A stretch of DNA of 42,373 bases from CBDUEV01 sp965366365 (GTDB taxonomy: Bacteria > Actinomycetota > Acidimicrobiia > Spongiisociales > JAENVV01): positions 1 through 42,373 of the forward strand of contig CBDUEV010000021.1 of the NCBI GenBank assembly GCA_965366365.1, in the 5' to 3' direction. The notes under the pieces are model-generated. The model made no database searches. It was not told where the DNA came from and saw only the letters and a list, made by a program, of their open reading frames with translations. Below are positions 1 through 9,132 of the stretch, in pieces. The position numbers and the translations under genes were made by a program. Each line of letters opens with the position of its first letter. The first letter of the stretch is position 1.

Positions 1-894
<894 letters not shown>

Positions 895-1117
895 AAACCA
901 TGGGACCTCCCCGAAGGGGTGTCCGTCGATGACGAATCAAAGATCCGCACCGACCGTCCCAGAGACATGCCCTGTGACGCGGAATCATGTTAAATGGTTG
1001 TGACCCAAGCTAAATATCGTTTCGTTCTTTGACGGATCGAAACGTTACCTGTTTGTGTCTGACAACCGCTGCCGAGCAAGCTCTTTCGCGGTTGCCATTA
1101 AACTGGCTTTTGGCACA

Positions 1118-1132
1118 CTGTTCAGTTGTCAA
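1118..1132 (-). promoter_or_regulatory. boxA-like antitermination element in the rRNA leader
   Basis: On the minus strand this 15-mer reads TTGACAACTGAACAG, about 225 nt upstream of mature 16S. It resembles the boxA-type sequences (CTTTGAAAACTG-like) found in rRNA leaders of Gram-positive bacteria, which recruit Nus factors. It also contains a perfect TTGACA, but no -10 box sits at the right distance, so I prefer boxA over promoter. The assignment is by pattern only. Confidence 0.4.
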
Positions 1133-1223
1133 GGAGCCTGGTGCTCGTTGTGCCCCGAGGGGCTCTACCGTGCTCGTGAAGGGTACGACGTGCCAACATC
1201 GCTCTTCCGAGGGGCAGACAAGC

Positions 1224-1232
1224 AGTATACCA
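1224..1232 (-). promoter_or_regulatory. Extended -10 promoter, candidate rRNA P2
   Basis: The minus strand reads TGGTATACT, an extended -10 (TGnTATACT) element. No good -35 hexamer is present 16-18 bp upstream. It lies between the stronger promoter at 1331-1358 and the 16S gene, as expected for the tandem promoters typical of rRNA operons. Predicted transcription would start near 1217 and run through the leader into 16S. Confidence 0.45.
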
Positions 1233-1330
1233 CCGCTTGAAGGGCCTTGGCCAAACGAACTTCCCAGCGAAAGTGCCGGGGGGTTCGACTGGCAAGGCTA
1301 TGTGCACCGACCGAGGCCGGTGCGTGGGAG

Positions 1331-1358
1331 AGAGTAGCGGGTGGCCGCCTTGTGTCAA
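1331..1358 (-). promoter_or_regulatory. Sigma-70-type promoter, candidate rRNA P1
   Basis: The minus strand has a perfect -35 TTGACA (1353-1358), a 16-bp spacer and -10 TACTCT (1331-1336). Transcription should start near 1324, about 430 nt upstream of 16S. The interval 895-1330 is otherwise untranslated leader. It contains a small inverted repeat at 1018-1044 (7-bp stem) and another at 1303-1322 (GCACCG/CGGTGC), possible processing structures. No tRNA is seen there. Confidence 0.6.
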
Positions 1359-1388
1359 GTCACACCGAGGTGGTTCTAGGCTGACCAC

Positions 1389-2375
1389 ATGCAGCCCCAC
1401 TGGATGGATCGAATCGGGATCGCCCTCGCCGGCACGCCCAGGCTGTATGAGCCGATCTTCTCGGAGGGTTGGGGTGATCCAGCCCGACTGCAGTCTCTTC
1501 AAGAGCGGGCGCTCCAACCTCCGGTCCCGGCGAGGCTCGATCTGGAAGCCCGTGTCGTCTCAGAGGATCGGCGCCGACGGGTCACCGACCTTCGGTTTCC
1601 GACCCCCGCCGGTGACCTCCCAGACGCCTCGTGGCTGGCGCACGCCCGACTCATCGAGCCATATGGGGCGCGCCGGCTCACGATCGGCTTCGCTTCGTTC
1701 AACGACCACGGATACCGGACTCGGTCCGACGTGGTGGCACCGCTCCTCGCAGCAGACACGGCCGTGGTTCTTCTGGAGAATCCCTACTATGGCCAGCGCC
1801 GGCCTCACCCCGACCTTCAACCCATGCGGACCGTGGCCGATCTCCTCAGCATGGGCGCAGCCGCCGTCTGGGAGGGTCTGAGTTTGGCGGTGACCCTCGC
1901 CGAAGTCGCCCCTTGGACCATCGGGTTTTTCGGTTATTCCATGGGCGGCAACATCGCCGCGCTGGCCGCGGCCACGGCGCCGTTTCCGGTCGCATGTGCT
2001 GCCTTGGCTGCCTCTCACTCCCCCGGCCCCGTCTTCACCGGCGGAGCACTTGCGCATGCCGTCGCCTGGGAGGCGTTGGGCGGGGAAGAGAGCTCCGACC
2101 AGCTGGGTCGAGTGCTGGGTTCGGCCTCGGTGCTCCATTTCCGCCCGCAGCCGTGGACGGCCGCTTCGGTCATCGTCGCCGCCGAGCGGGACGGCTACAT
2201 ACCCGCCCACGCCGTTGACAGTCTCCATCGACATTGGCCGGGTTCGTTGTTGAAGGTCGTGCCCGGGGGGCACGCATCGCTACTCAAACTCGGCAAGGAC
2301 ACTCTGGCCGAGGCAATCGGCGAGTCGTTCGATCGTTTCGAATCGATGGTCGCCGCGCCAGACGACGGCCGCTGA
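1389..2375 (+). CDS. Alpha/beta hydrolase, ABHD18-like (DUF2048 type)
   Basis: A 328-residue alpha/beta hydrolase of unknown substrate. The nucleophile elbow GYSMGG gives the catalytic Ser in mid-protein. An Asp in the segment ERDGYIPAH and the His in PGGHASLL near the C-terminus complete a plausible triad. The block ENPYYGQRRP followed by DLLSMG closely resembles the equivalent segment I recall from the eukaryotic ABHD18/DUF2048 family. No signal peptide or membrane segment is seen. No clear Shine-Dalgarno precedes ATG 1389; a second in-frame ATG lies at 1404. The gene is divergent from the rRNA promoters and stops 13 nt from the convergent gene at 2389. Confidence 0.8.
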   Translation: MQPHWMDRIGIALAGTPRLYEPIFSEGWGDPARLQSLQERALQPPVPARLDLEARVVSEDRRRRVTDLRFPTPAGDLPDASWLAHARLIEPYGARRLTIGFASFNDHGYRTRSDVVAPLLAADTAVVLLENPYYGQRRPHPDLQPMRTVADLLSMGAAAVWEGLSLAVTLAEVAPWTIGFFGYSMGGNIAALAAATAPFPVACAALAASHSPGPVFTGGALAHAVAWEALGGEESSDQLGRVLGSASVLHFRPQPWTAASVIVAAERDGYIPAHAVDSLHRHWPGSLLKVVPGGHASLLKLGKDTLAEAIGESFDRFESMVAAPDDGR

Positions 2376-2388
2376 GCCCGACGGTGGG

Positions 2389-2817
2389 TCAGGGCGCTTC
2401 GGTGCGAATCAGGCGGTCGGAGGCGATCCAGACCTCTCGGTCACCGGCGATCTGAAGCAGCCACGCTCCCGCGTGGTTCAAGATGTCCGAAATGCGATCG
2501 TGAGCACCTTTTCGGACCATCAGCACGCCCTCGAAACGATGTCCGCCTGCGACCGTCACTCGCATCGGGAGATCCTCTGTCAGCTGGTTGGGCACCAGAC
2601 CGGTGTGCACGAGCCGCAAGGCGGCGACGGCCGACCTTCCCACCAGCACCAATTCGCCTGATTCGCCTCGGCAGGGAATGAGACGGTCGGGCCCGGTGAG
2701 GAGGTCCTCGACCGGGTGAATCCCTTGCAGGTCTTCGGCAAGCCGAAGGTAGACACTCCCCACGAACGCGGAACCGTCACTCAAGAACAGCTCCGCTGCG
2801 ACCGCTTCCTTTTGCAC
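2389..2817 (-). CDS. Hypothetical protein, 142 residues
   Basis: I do not recognise this protein. It is soluble, mixed alpha/beta in appearance, begins with a segment like ELFLSDGSAFVGSVYLR and ends with predicted beta strands. It has no signal peptide, membrane helix or cysteine motif. GTG 2817 was chosen because a GAAGG Shine-Dalgarno (823-827 of the 2 kb block) lies 5 nt upstream. A longer version from TTG 2838 has no ribosome site. It lies 77 nt downstream of tyrS on the same strand, so it may be cotranscribed, and it converges on the hydrolase. Confidence 0.6.
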   Translation of the reverse strand: MQKEAVAAELFLSDGSAFVGSVYLRLAEDLQGIHPVEDLLTGPDRLIPCRGESGELVLVGRSAVAALRLVHTGLVPNQLTEDLPMRVTVAGGHRFEGVLMVRKGAHDRISDILNHAGAWLLQIAGDREVWIASDRLIRTEAP

Positions 2818-2894
2818 GCTTGCCTTCCCGGTGTTCAAGGGCGCATGATGCCAGACCGGAGAGAGGCGCGCCAGCTACTGAGCGTGAGCTTTCC

Positions 2895-4091
2895 TCACTC
2901 GGCCAGTCGCACGAAACGTCGCTTGCCGACCTGGAGAACCCCACCGGCCAGACGGGAACGCGGATGGGTCTCTTCGACGATCCGCACCCCATCGAGTTTG
3001 ACGGCTCCTTGATCGAGCATCCGCCGGCCCTCGGAGTTCGACTTCACCAGGCCGATGGAGGCCAGCAAAGCGGGTAGATAGACCGGGTCTTCATCGGGGA
3101 GGCCGGCCTCGGGAACGTCTTCTGGAATCAAACCTTCCTTGAAAAGCCTGTCGAAATCCTCCTCGGCGCCGCGTGCGGCCTCTGCATCCCAATACAGAGT
3201 GACGATCTCTCGCCCCAGCCTTCTCTTGACCTTGGCCGGGTGCAGGCGGCCGTCCGCCAAGCCGGCCAGCAACTCCTCGACCTCCGGCCTCGGCACCTCG
3301 GTGGCCAGGGAGAAGTACTGCCCCATCAGCCCGTCGGGGATGCTCATCACCTTCCCGAACATCTGATCAGGCGGCTCCGATACGCCGATGTAGTTGTCCA
3401 GCGACTGGCTCATCTTCTGCTCGCCGTCCGTGCCGATGAGGAGCGGCATCGTCAGGGCGATTTGCGGTCGTTTCCCGTAACGCTCCTGCAGGTTGCGTCC
3501 AACCATCAGATTCCAGAGCTGGTCGGCGCCGCCGAGTTCGACGTCCGCCTCGATGGCGACACTATCCATGCCCTGGAGGAGCGGGTACATGAACTCCATG
3601 ACGGAAATGGGCTGTTGACCCTCGTAACGTTTCCGAAAATCGTCGCGTTCCAGCATCTGCGCCACGGTGATCTTCGACGTCAACTCCAACACCTCGGCCA
3701 TGTCCATGGTGGAGAGCCATTCGGAGTTGTAGCGGACCTCGAGCTGATCGGGCAGAAGTACTTTACGGAACTCGCTCAACACCGCTTCGGAGTAGCCGCC
3801 CACCTCTTCGGCCGACAAGCGCTTGCGAGTCTCGCTCTTGCCCGACGGGTCACCCACCTGGGCGGTGAAATCGCCGACGATGAGCACGGCGGTGTGGCCC
3901 ATCTCCTGGAAGTGACGAAGCTTGCGCAGCACCACCGCCCACCCCAGGGTGACACTGGGCGCGGTCGGATCCAACCCGAGTTTCACGCGAAGCGGCCGAC
4001 CCTCACCCAGCCTCGTGGCGAGTTCGGCCTCCGGGACGACGGTGTCGACGCCGCGCATGAGGTGGACCATTTGTGCCTCGACGGATTCCAT
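2895..4091 (-). CDS. tyrS: Tyrosyl-tRNA synthetase
   Basis: Charges tRNA-Tyr with tyrosine in the cytoplasm. From ATG 4091 it has 398 residues: a class I catalytic domain (for example DPTAPS at 41-46 and GDFTAQVGDPSGKS), the signature motif KMSQS (for KMSKS), and a C-terminal S4 RNA-binding domain (about 335-398). The HIGH motif is strongly altered: the aligned positions read TLGW (48-51) instead of HxGH. An upstream GTG-type start would add 28 low-complexity residues; ATG 4091 gives the usual family N-terminus. The leader is about 50 nt, too short for a T-box. Confidence 0.95.
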   Translation of the reverse strand: MESVEAQMVHLMRGVDTVVPEAELATRLGEGRPLRVKLGLDPTAPSVTLGWAVVLRKLRHFQEMGHTAVLIVGDFTAQVGDPSGKSETRKRLSAEEVGGYSEAVLSEFRKVLLPDQLEVRYNSEWLSTMDMAEVLELTSKITVAQMLERDDFRKRYEGQQPISVMEFMYPLLQGMDSVAIEADVELGGADQLWNLMVGRNLQERYGKRPQIALTMPLLIGTDGEQKMSQSLDNYIGVSEPPDQMFGKVMSIPDGLMGQYFSLATEVPRPEVEELLAGLADGRLHPAKVKRRLGREIVTLYWDAEAARGAEEDFDRLFKEGLIPEDVPEAGLPDEDPVYLPALLASIGLVKSNSEGRRMLDQGAVKLDGVRIVEETHPRSRLAGGVLQVGKRRFVRLAE

Positions 4092-4148
4092 AGGGTCGCT
4101 TTCTCGGATCGGCTCGACCGAGCTTTGGGTATGCTCCGCCGCGCTGCG

Positions 4149-4176
4149 AGAATAGTCGCTCGACGCCCCCGTCAAA
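4149..4176 (-). promoter_or_regulatory. Candidate tyrS promoter
   Basis: The minus strand has -10 TATTCT (4149-4154) and -35-like TTTGAC (4171-4176), 16-bp spacing. Transcription would start near 4142, giving a leader of about 50 nt before tyrS ATG 4091. It sits in the divergent tyrS/PBP intergenic region. Confidence 0.4.
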
Positions 4177-4228
4177 TGCCGATGTAGGAATCCGAGAGTC
4201 GGTACGCTGGCGGGCCCAAGGAGAACGA

Positions 4229-6622
4229 GTGACGAAACGCTGGTTGTCGCTGTTCATTGCGTTGGCTCTCGCCACCGCCGCGTGCACCACCAACATCTCA
4301 CCGCTGGAAGATCCCGGGCTCGGCGACCTCAGCCGCACTTCCATCGTGTATGCCGCCGACGGCTCAGAGTTGGCGTATTGGAGCATCGACGAGGATCGCG
4401 TGGCGATCACCCTCGACGAGGCTCCCGATGATCTCATCAACGCCACCGTGGCCATCGAGGATGAGCGATTCTTCTCCCATCCCGGTGTGGACCTTCGTGC
4501 GCTTGCCCGCGCATTGGTCACCAACGTGGAAGCTGGGTCGGTGGAGCAAGGTGGTTCGACGATCACCCAGCAGTACATCAAGAACGTCGTCCTCACCCCG
4601 GAAGTCACCGTCGACCGCAAGATCGAGGAAGCAGCCCTCGCCCTGCGACTCGAGGAGACTCTCACGAAGGAAGAGATCCTCGAGAGGTACCTCAACACCG
4701 TCTACCTGGGCGCGGGAGCGGCGGGGGTGGGCTCTGCGGCTCGAACATACTTCAACAAGGACGTCTCTGAATTGACGCTGGGCGAATCGGCCTTGTTGGC
4801 GGGCCTCATCCAGCAGCCCAACGCCACCAACCCTCGCAACCATGCTGAGGCCGCACTGGAGCGACGCAGGGTGGTGCTCGCCAAGATGACCCAGCTCGGC
4901 TGGATCACGCAGGAACGCGCCGACGCAGCCGACCAGGAACCACTCGTCCTGGCGGAGGAGGAGGCTCCCGACGTCGCCAAGTACCCGTACTTCGTCGAGG
5001 AGGTGAAGCAGGCGTTGCTGGACGACCCTGCCCTGGGGGCCACGGCCACCGACCGCTATAACGCCGTGTTCCGGGGAGGTCTCCGCATCTACACCAGCTT
5101 GGATCCCCGGGTGCAGCAGGCCGCCGAGGCGGCCTTGCTGGCGATCCTGCCCGAGGATGGCCCGTCGGGAGCCATCGCCGTTGTCGAGCCGGGCACGGGG
5201 TACGTGCTTTCGCTGGTGGGGGGCCGCGATTTCTACGACCCGGACGACCCCGTGGCGAAGTTCAACCTCGCCACGCAGGGCCGCAGGCAGCCTGGGTCGT
5301 CGTTCAAACCCTTCGTCCTCGCCGCCGGCCTCGAATCGGGTTTGACCCTCGACAGTGTGTTCCAGGGTGGGTCGTCGATCATCGTTCAGACCAACAGTGG
5401 CCCTTGGGCCGTCGAGAACTATGCCGGGTCGAACTTCCCCGACCTCAGCCTGCTCGAGGCAACCGTCTTCTCCGTCAACGTGGTCTATGCCCAGCTCGTC
5501 AATGCGGTATCTCCCGAGGCCGTCGTCGAGGTGGCCCATGCAGCCGGTATCCAGTCAGACCTGCAGCCGTTCCACTCCATCGCCCTCGGAGCTCAAGAGG
5601 TCTCCGTGCTCGAGATGGCTTCGGCGTATGGAACGTTTGCCGCCGATGGGGTCCACATCGACCCCATCCTGATCACTTCGATCGAGACCGCCGACGGAAT
5701 CAACCTCTATCAACCGGTCCCCGTCGTCACCGAGGCCCTGGACCGGGACGTGGCCCAGCAGGTGACTGCCGCCCTCACCGAGGTCGTACGGCGCGGTACG
5801 GCCCAGCGGGCGCAGATCGGCCGTCCAGTGGCGGGAAAGACCGGCACCTCCCAAAGCCATCGTGACGCCTGGTTCGTCGGCTACACCCCCCAAATGGCGG
5901 CAGCCGTGTGGGTGGGATTCGCCGAGGGGGCCATCGCCATGGAGCCCCCGACCACGGAGGTGACGGTGGTGGGCGGCAGCTACCCGGCCCAGATCTGGGC
6001 AGCATTCGCCGCCGAGGCTCTCGACGGAGTGGCGTTCGGCGCCATGCCGGCGCCGGATCTGGACGGCAACGTGACGGTGGAGGTCGACACCTCGACGGGG
6101 TTCTTGGCCGGCCCGTTCTGTCCACGTTCGCACATCGAGTCGTTCACCCTGCCGGCCGGACACACCCCGAGTGTGGTCTGCCCGGTTCACAACCCTGACG
6201 GCGTGGTGGATGTCGGTTCGGTCCTGGTGCCCAATGTGATCGGCGAGAACCTGATCGAGGCGACAGGGCAGCTGCAGGCGAGCGGATTCTCAGCGACCGT
6301 GGAATGGGTCGACGGCGGCGACCTTCCCCAGGGAACGATCTTCAACCAGACACCCTCGGGCGGATTCCCCGCCCAGTTCGGCGCCGCCATTCTTCTCACG
6401 GTGGCCGGCCCGAAATACGGAGTCGAGGTCCCCACCGTCGTCGGCTACCAGCTGGAGCAGGCCTCCATCCTCTTGGACGAGAACGGGATAGGTGTCGAAG
6501 TGATCATCGAGGCCGAAGCCGACGCCGACTCGGCGCTCCGCAGAAGCGGAATGGTGTGGAAGCAGGACCCCGCCGGCGGCTCACCGACGACGGACTCCGT
6601 CACCGTCTGGGCGAATCCCTAG
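4229..6622 (+). CDS. Class A penicillin-binding protein (transglycosylase-transpeptidase) with PASTA domains
   Basis: A bifunctional peptidoglycan synthase of 797 residues. The GT51 glycosyltransferase comes first, with EDERFFSHPGVD (77-88, catalytic Glu) and GGSTITQQYIKN. The transpeptidase follows: PGSSFKPF (SxxK, near residue 356), SVN and KTGTS (near 537). Two PASTA domains close the protein (about 665-797), as expected for binding muropeptide or lipid II. The start is GTG 4229, with AAGGAG 5 nt upstream. The N-terminus is odd: MTKR plus only about 14 hydrophobic residues, then Cys19 in a TAAC context, suggesting a lipoprotein signal instead of a membrane helix. It converges on dxs, and the two stop codons share CTAG. 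Confidence 0.93.
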   Translation: MTKRWLSLFIALALATAACTTNISPLEDPGLGDLSRTSIVYAADGSELAYWSIDEDRVAITLDEAPDDLINATVAIEDERFFSHPGVDLRALARALVTNVEAGSVEQGGSTITQQYIKNVVLTPEVTVDRKIEEAALALRLEETLTKEEILERYLNTVYLGAGAAGVGSAARTYFNKDVSELTLGESALLAGLIQQPNATNPRNHAEAALERRRVVLAKMTQLGWITQERADAADQEPLVLAEEEAPDVAKYPYFVEEVKQALLDDPALGATATDRYNAVFRGGLRIYTSLDPRVQQAAEAALLAILPEDGPSGAIAVVEPGTGYVLSLVGGRDFYDPDDPVAKFNLATQGRRQPGSSFKPFVLAAGLESGLTLDSVFQGGSSIIVQTNSGPWAVENYAGSNFPDLSLLEATVFSVNVVYAQLVNAVSPEAVVEVAHAAGIQSDLQPFHSIALGAQEVSVLEMASAYGTFAADGVHIDPILITSIETADGINLYQPVPVVTEALDRDVAQQVTAALTEVVRRGTAQRAQIGRPVAGKTGTSQSHRDAWFVGYTPQMAAAVWVGFAEGAIAMEPPTTEVTVVGGSYPAQIWAAFAAEALDGVAFGAMPAPDLDGNVTVEVDTSTGFLAGPFCPRSHIESFTLPAGHTPSVVCPVHNPDGVVDVGSVLVPNVIGENLIEATGQLQASGFSATVEWVDGGDLPQGTIFNQTPSGGFPAQFGAAILLTVAGPKYGVEVPTVVGYQLEQASILLDENGIGVEVIIEAEADADSALRRSGMVWKQDPAGGSPTTDSVTVWANP

Positions 6623-8445
6623 CGCGTCGTCCCGATCAGATCCCGGACGGCTCTCGCCACGCCCTCCCCGTCCAAGCCCAGCCGGCTCAGGATGGCCTCG
6701 GGATTGTCGTGTTCGAAATACTCGGTCGGCACGCCCAACACTTCGACTCGGGTCGTTCTCCCGAGCTCGTCGGCGATTCGACTCCCGACTCCCCCGTCGC
6801 GCAGACCATCTTCGATCGACACCACCAAGTCGTGTTCGGCCGCGTCGGCCAGCATCACCGGATCGAGTGGCTTCACCACTCTGGGATCCCAAACCGTTGC
6901 CTCGATGCCATCGGCCAGCAGTAGATCTGCGGCCTCCTCGGCCGAGGCGAGAAGCTTGCCGACCCCGATCAGACACACTCCGGAACCTGCTCGCACCCGT
7001 CGCCCGGACAGCCCTCGCCCTACCTCGTCATCCGAGACGGAGGGAGCTGCGGTTTTGGGCCATCGAATACACGACGGACCGTCCGTCAACTCGTAGGCGT
7101 CCAGCAGCATCTGTTGAACCTCCTGATATGAGGAGGGGCAGAAGATGGTCATGTTCGGGATCTTGGACAAGAGCACCATGTCCAGGATTCCGTGATGCGA
7201 CGGACCATCGTCGCCGGTGATCCCGGCCCTATCGAGGCAGAAGATCACAGGCTGATTGTGAAGGCCGACGTCGAGGTTCACCTGATCGAACGCCCGAGCG
7301 AGGAAGGTCGAATACAGGGCCACCACCGGACGAAGCCCGCCCATTGCCATCCCCGCCGAGGCTGTTACCGCATGCTGCTCGGCGATTCCCACGTCGTAGC
7401 AGCGATCCGGGAACCTTTCCATGAAAGGCAGTAGGCCGGTCGAGTCAGGCATGGCGGCGGTCACGGCCACGACGTCGGCGTGTTCTTCGCCGAGCTTCAC
7501 GATGGCTTCCGTGAAGGCCGCCGTGTAGCTCTCCGGCTTGATGCCGGAGGTATCGTGCATGTTCTTGATCAGGTCGTTCTCGGCCGGGCCATACCCGCGG
7601 CCCTTGGTGGTGAGAACATGGAGGACCACGGGGCCTTCGAACTCGGCCGCATTGCGGAGGGCCAATTCCATCTCGGCGATGTCATGGCCGTCGAACGGCC
7701 CCATGTACCGGACGCCGAGCTGCTCGAAGAAGACTTGCGGTTCCAGTGCCTCTCGTATCGCCGCCTTCGCCGCCCGGATGCCCAACAGCGACCACGAACC
7801 GATGAAGGGGATACGGGCCGTGACCCGCTCGAGTTTGTGTTGGCGAGCCATGTAGACGGGGTTTGAGCGGATCTTGACGAGGCTGTCCGAGAGCAGTGAC
7901 ACCGTCGGAGCGTACGAACGTCCGTTGTCGTTGAGCACGATCGTCACATCGCTTCCCGACACGCCGAGGTTGTTGAGCCCCTCGAAGGCCATGCCCCCGG
8001 TGAGCGACCCGTCACCGATCACGGCGGTGACCCTGCGGTCGGTGATGCCCTGGGCTGCGAAGGCGGTCGAGAGACCGTGAGCGTAACTCAGCGCCGTCGA
8101 AGCGTGACTGTTCTCTATCCAGTCGTGGTCGGATTCGGCCCGGCTCGGATAGCCCGAGAGGCCCGGGCGTTGCCGGAGCCGGGCAAAGCCCTCGCGGCGT
8201 CCCGTGAGCAGCTTGTGCACATACGCCTGATGGCCGGTATCCCAGAGGATGATGTCCCGCGGAGAGTCCAGGACTCGGTGCAGGGCCACGGTCAGCTCGA
8301 CGGCACCGAGATTGGAGCCGAGATGCCCGCCTGTCTTGTTGACGGCTTCGACCACGAAACTCCGTATCTCAGAACAGAGTTGGTCCAACTGCTCGTGATC
8401 GAGCTGCTTCAGATCCGCGGGGCTGTCGATGGTTTCGAGGATCAT
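6619..8445 (-). CDS. dxs: 1-deoxy-D-xylulose-5-phosphate synthase
   Basis: First enzyme of the MEP isoprenoid pathway: it joins pyruvate and glyceraldehyde 3-phosphate using thiamine diphosphate, with CO2 release. The 608 residues include GGHLGSNLG near the N-terminus, the thiamine-diphosphate motif GDGSLTGG...N, and the second-half signature EQHAVTASAGMA followed by GPSHHG. Length is normal for the family. ATG 8445 has only a weak purine stretch upstream. The gene follows mpg by 141 nt with a hairpin between them, so it may have its own promoter. Its stop overlaps the PBP stop by 4 nt. Confidence 0.97.
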   Translation of the reverse strand: MILETIDSPADLKQLDHEQLDQLCSEIRSFVVEAVNKTGGHLGSNLGAVELTVALHRVLDSPRDIILWDTGHQAYVHKLLTGRREGFARLRQRPGLSGYPSRAESDHDWIENSHASTALSYAHGLSTAFAAQGITDRRVTAVIGDGSLTGGMAFEGLNNLGVSGSDVTIVLNDNGRSYAPTVSLLSDSLVKIRSNPVYMARQHKLERVTARIPFIGSWSLLGIRAAKAAIREALEPQVFFEQLGVRYMGPFDGHDIAEMELALRNAAEFEGPVVLHVLTTKGRGYGPAENDLIKNMHDTSGIKPESYTAAFTEAIVKLGEEHADVVAVTAAMPDSTGLLPFMERFPDRCYDVGIAEQHAVTASAGMAMGGLRPVVALYSTFLARAFDQVNLDVGLHNQPVIFCLDRAGITGDDGPSHHGILDMVLLSKIPNMTIFCPSSYQEVQQMLLDAYELTDGPSCIRWPKTAAPSVSDDEVGRGLSGRRVRAGSGVCLIGVGKLLASAEEAADLLLADGIEATVWDPRVVKPLDPVMLADAAEHDLVVSIEDGLRDGGVGSRIADELGRTTRVEVLGVPTEYFEHDNPEAILSRLGLDGEGVARAVRDLIGTTR

Positions 8446-8479
8446 GAACGAAAACGACTCCGATGGAGAACTTTGCCGT

Positions 8480-8503
8480 CCCCTTCAGAGCCACCTGAAG
8501 GGG
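8480..8503 (-). terminator. Perfect 9-bp hairpin between mpg and dxs
   Basis: The inverted repeat CCCCTTCAG / CTGAAGGGG has a 6-nt loop. It lies about 85 nt past the mpg stop and 35 nt before the dxs start. No T-run follows on either strand, so if it terminates transcription it is of the U-tract-less type suggested for actinobacteria. It could instead be an RNA processing or stability element. Confidence 0.4.
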
Positions 8504-8586
8504 TTGCCAGAACGGTAGCGGATCGAAATCCGAACCGTGTCGCCGAGACCCCATCCGAACCGAAGTCGAGGGTGAACATCACTCGC

Positions 8587-9132
8587 TCAGTCCACGGTCG
8601 CAAAGCGCCAACGCCTCGAGGTTGCCTTCGTTATCCCAATGCGCGGCGTTGCCTCGGTCCGCCACGGCGCCTCCCCCGGTTCGAGAAACACGCGGCCGGC
8701 GCCCAACGGCACGTCGTTGTCGGAGGCGCCGATCCCGAGCGCCTGGGTGAGCCGGCCTGGACCGTCGGTCAGCGGGGCCGGTCTTCCTCGGCGCGCCTCC
8801 ATGATCGAGCGTCCCTCGAGTGGGGTGCCGCCTCTGAGGAGGACAGCCTGCGGTTCGCTTTCCGGTCCGGTCACGATGTTGGCGCACCAATGTATCCCGT
8901 AGCTCCTGTACACGTACAGCACGCCGGGAGGGCCAAACATGGGAGCGTTGCGATCGGTGCGTCCCCGAAAGGCATGAGAAGCGGGGTCATCTGCGCCGCC
9001 GTAGGCTTCCACCTCGGTGAGGCGCACCGAGGTGATCCGCCCCTCGATGACGGTGCCGAAGGTCATGCCGAGGAGCTGCGGCGCCACCTGCAGGGACGAC
9101 GCCTCGAGTAGTTCCGTCAGCGCGATGGTCAC
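8587..9132 (-). CDS. mpg: 3-methyladenine DNA glycosylase (AAG/MPG family)
   Basis: Removes alkylated purines such as 3-methyladenine and hypoxanthine from DNA, the first step of base excision repair. The 181 residues match the AAG/MPG fold: LTEVEAYGG holds the catalytic Glu, followed by SHAFRGRTDRNAPMF and YVYRSYGIHWCANIV. GTG 9132 was chosen because it overlaps the argF stop in a GTGA, the same arrangement as the two junctions upstream. The longer frame to 9372 adds 80 Arg/Ser-rich residues that lie entirely inside argF and look non-coding. It is the last gene of the pheS-pheT-argF-mpg operon. Confidence 0.93.
   Translation of the reverse strand: MTIALTELLEASSLQVAPQLLGMTFGTVIEGRITSVRLTEVEAYGGADDPASHAFRGRTDRNAPMFGPPGVLYVYRSYGIHWCANIVTGPESEPQAVLLRGGTPLEGRSIMEARRGRPAPLTDGPGRLTQALGIGASDNDVPLGAGRVFLEPGEAPWRTEATPRIGITKATSRRWRFATVD

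Noticed and set aside
4092..4142. T-box leader for tyrS
   Set aside because: The predicted leader is about 50 nt, too short for a T-box, and no specifier or antiterminator bulge is seen. The same applies to pheS.
6619..6622. Convergent stop overlap of the PBP gene and dxs (CTAG)
   Set aside because: Four-nt convergent overlaps are common in compact genomes and need no special explanation.
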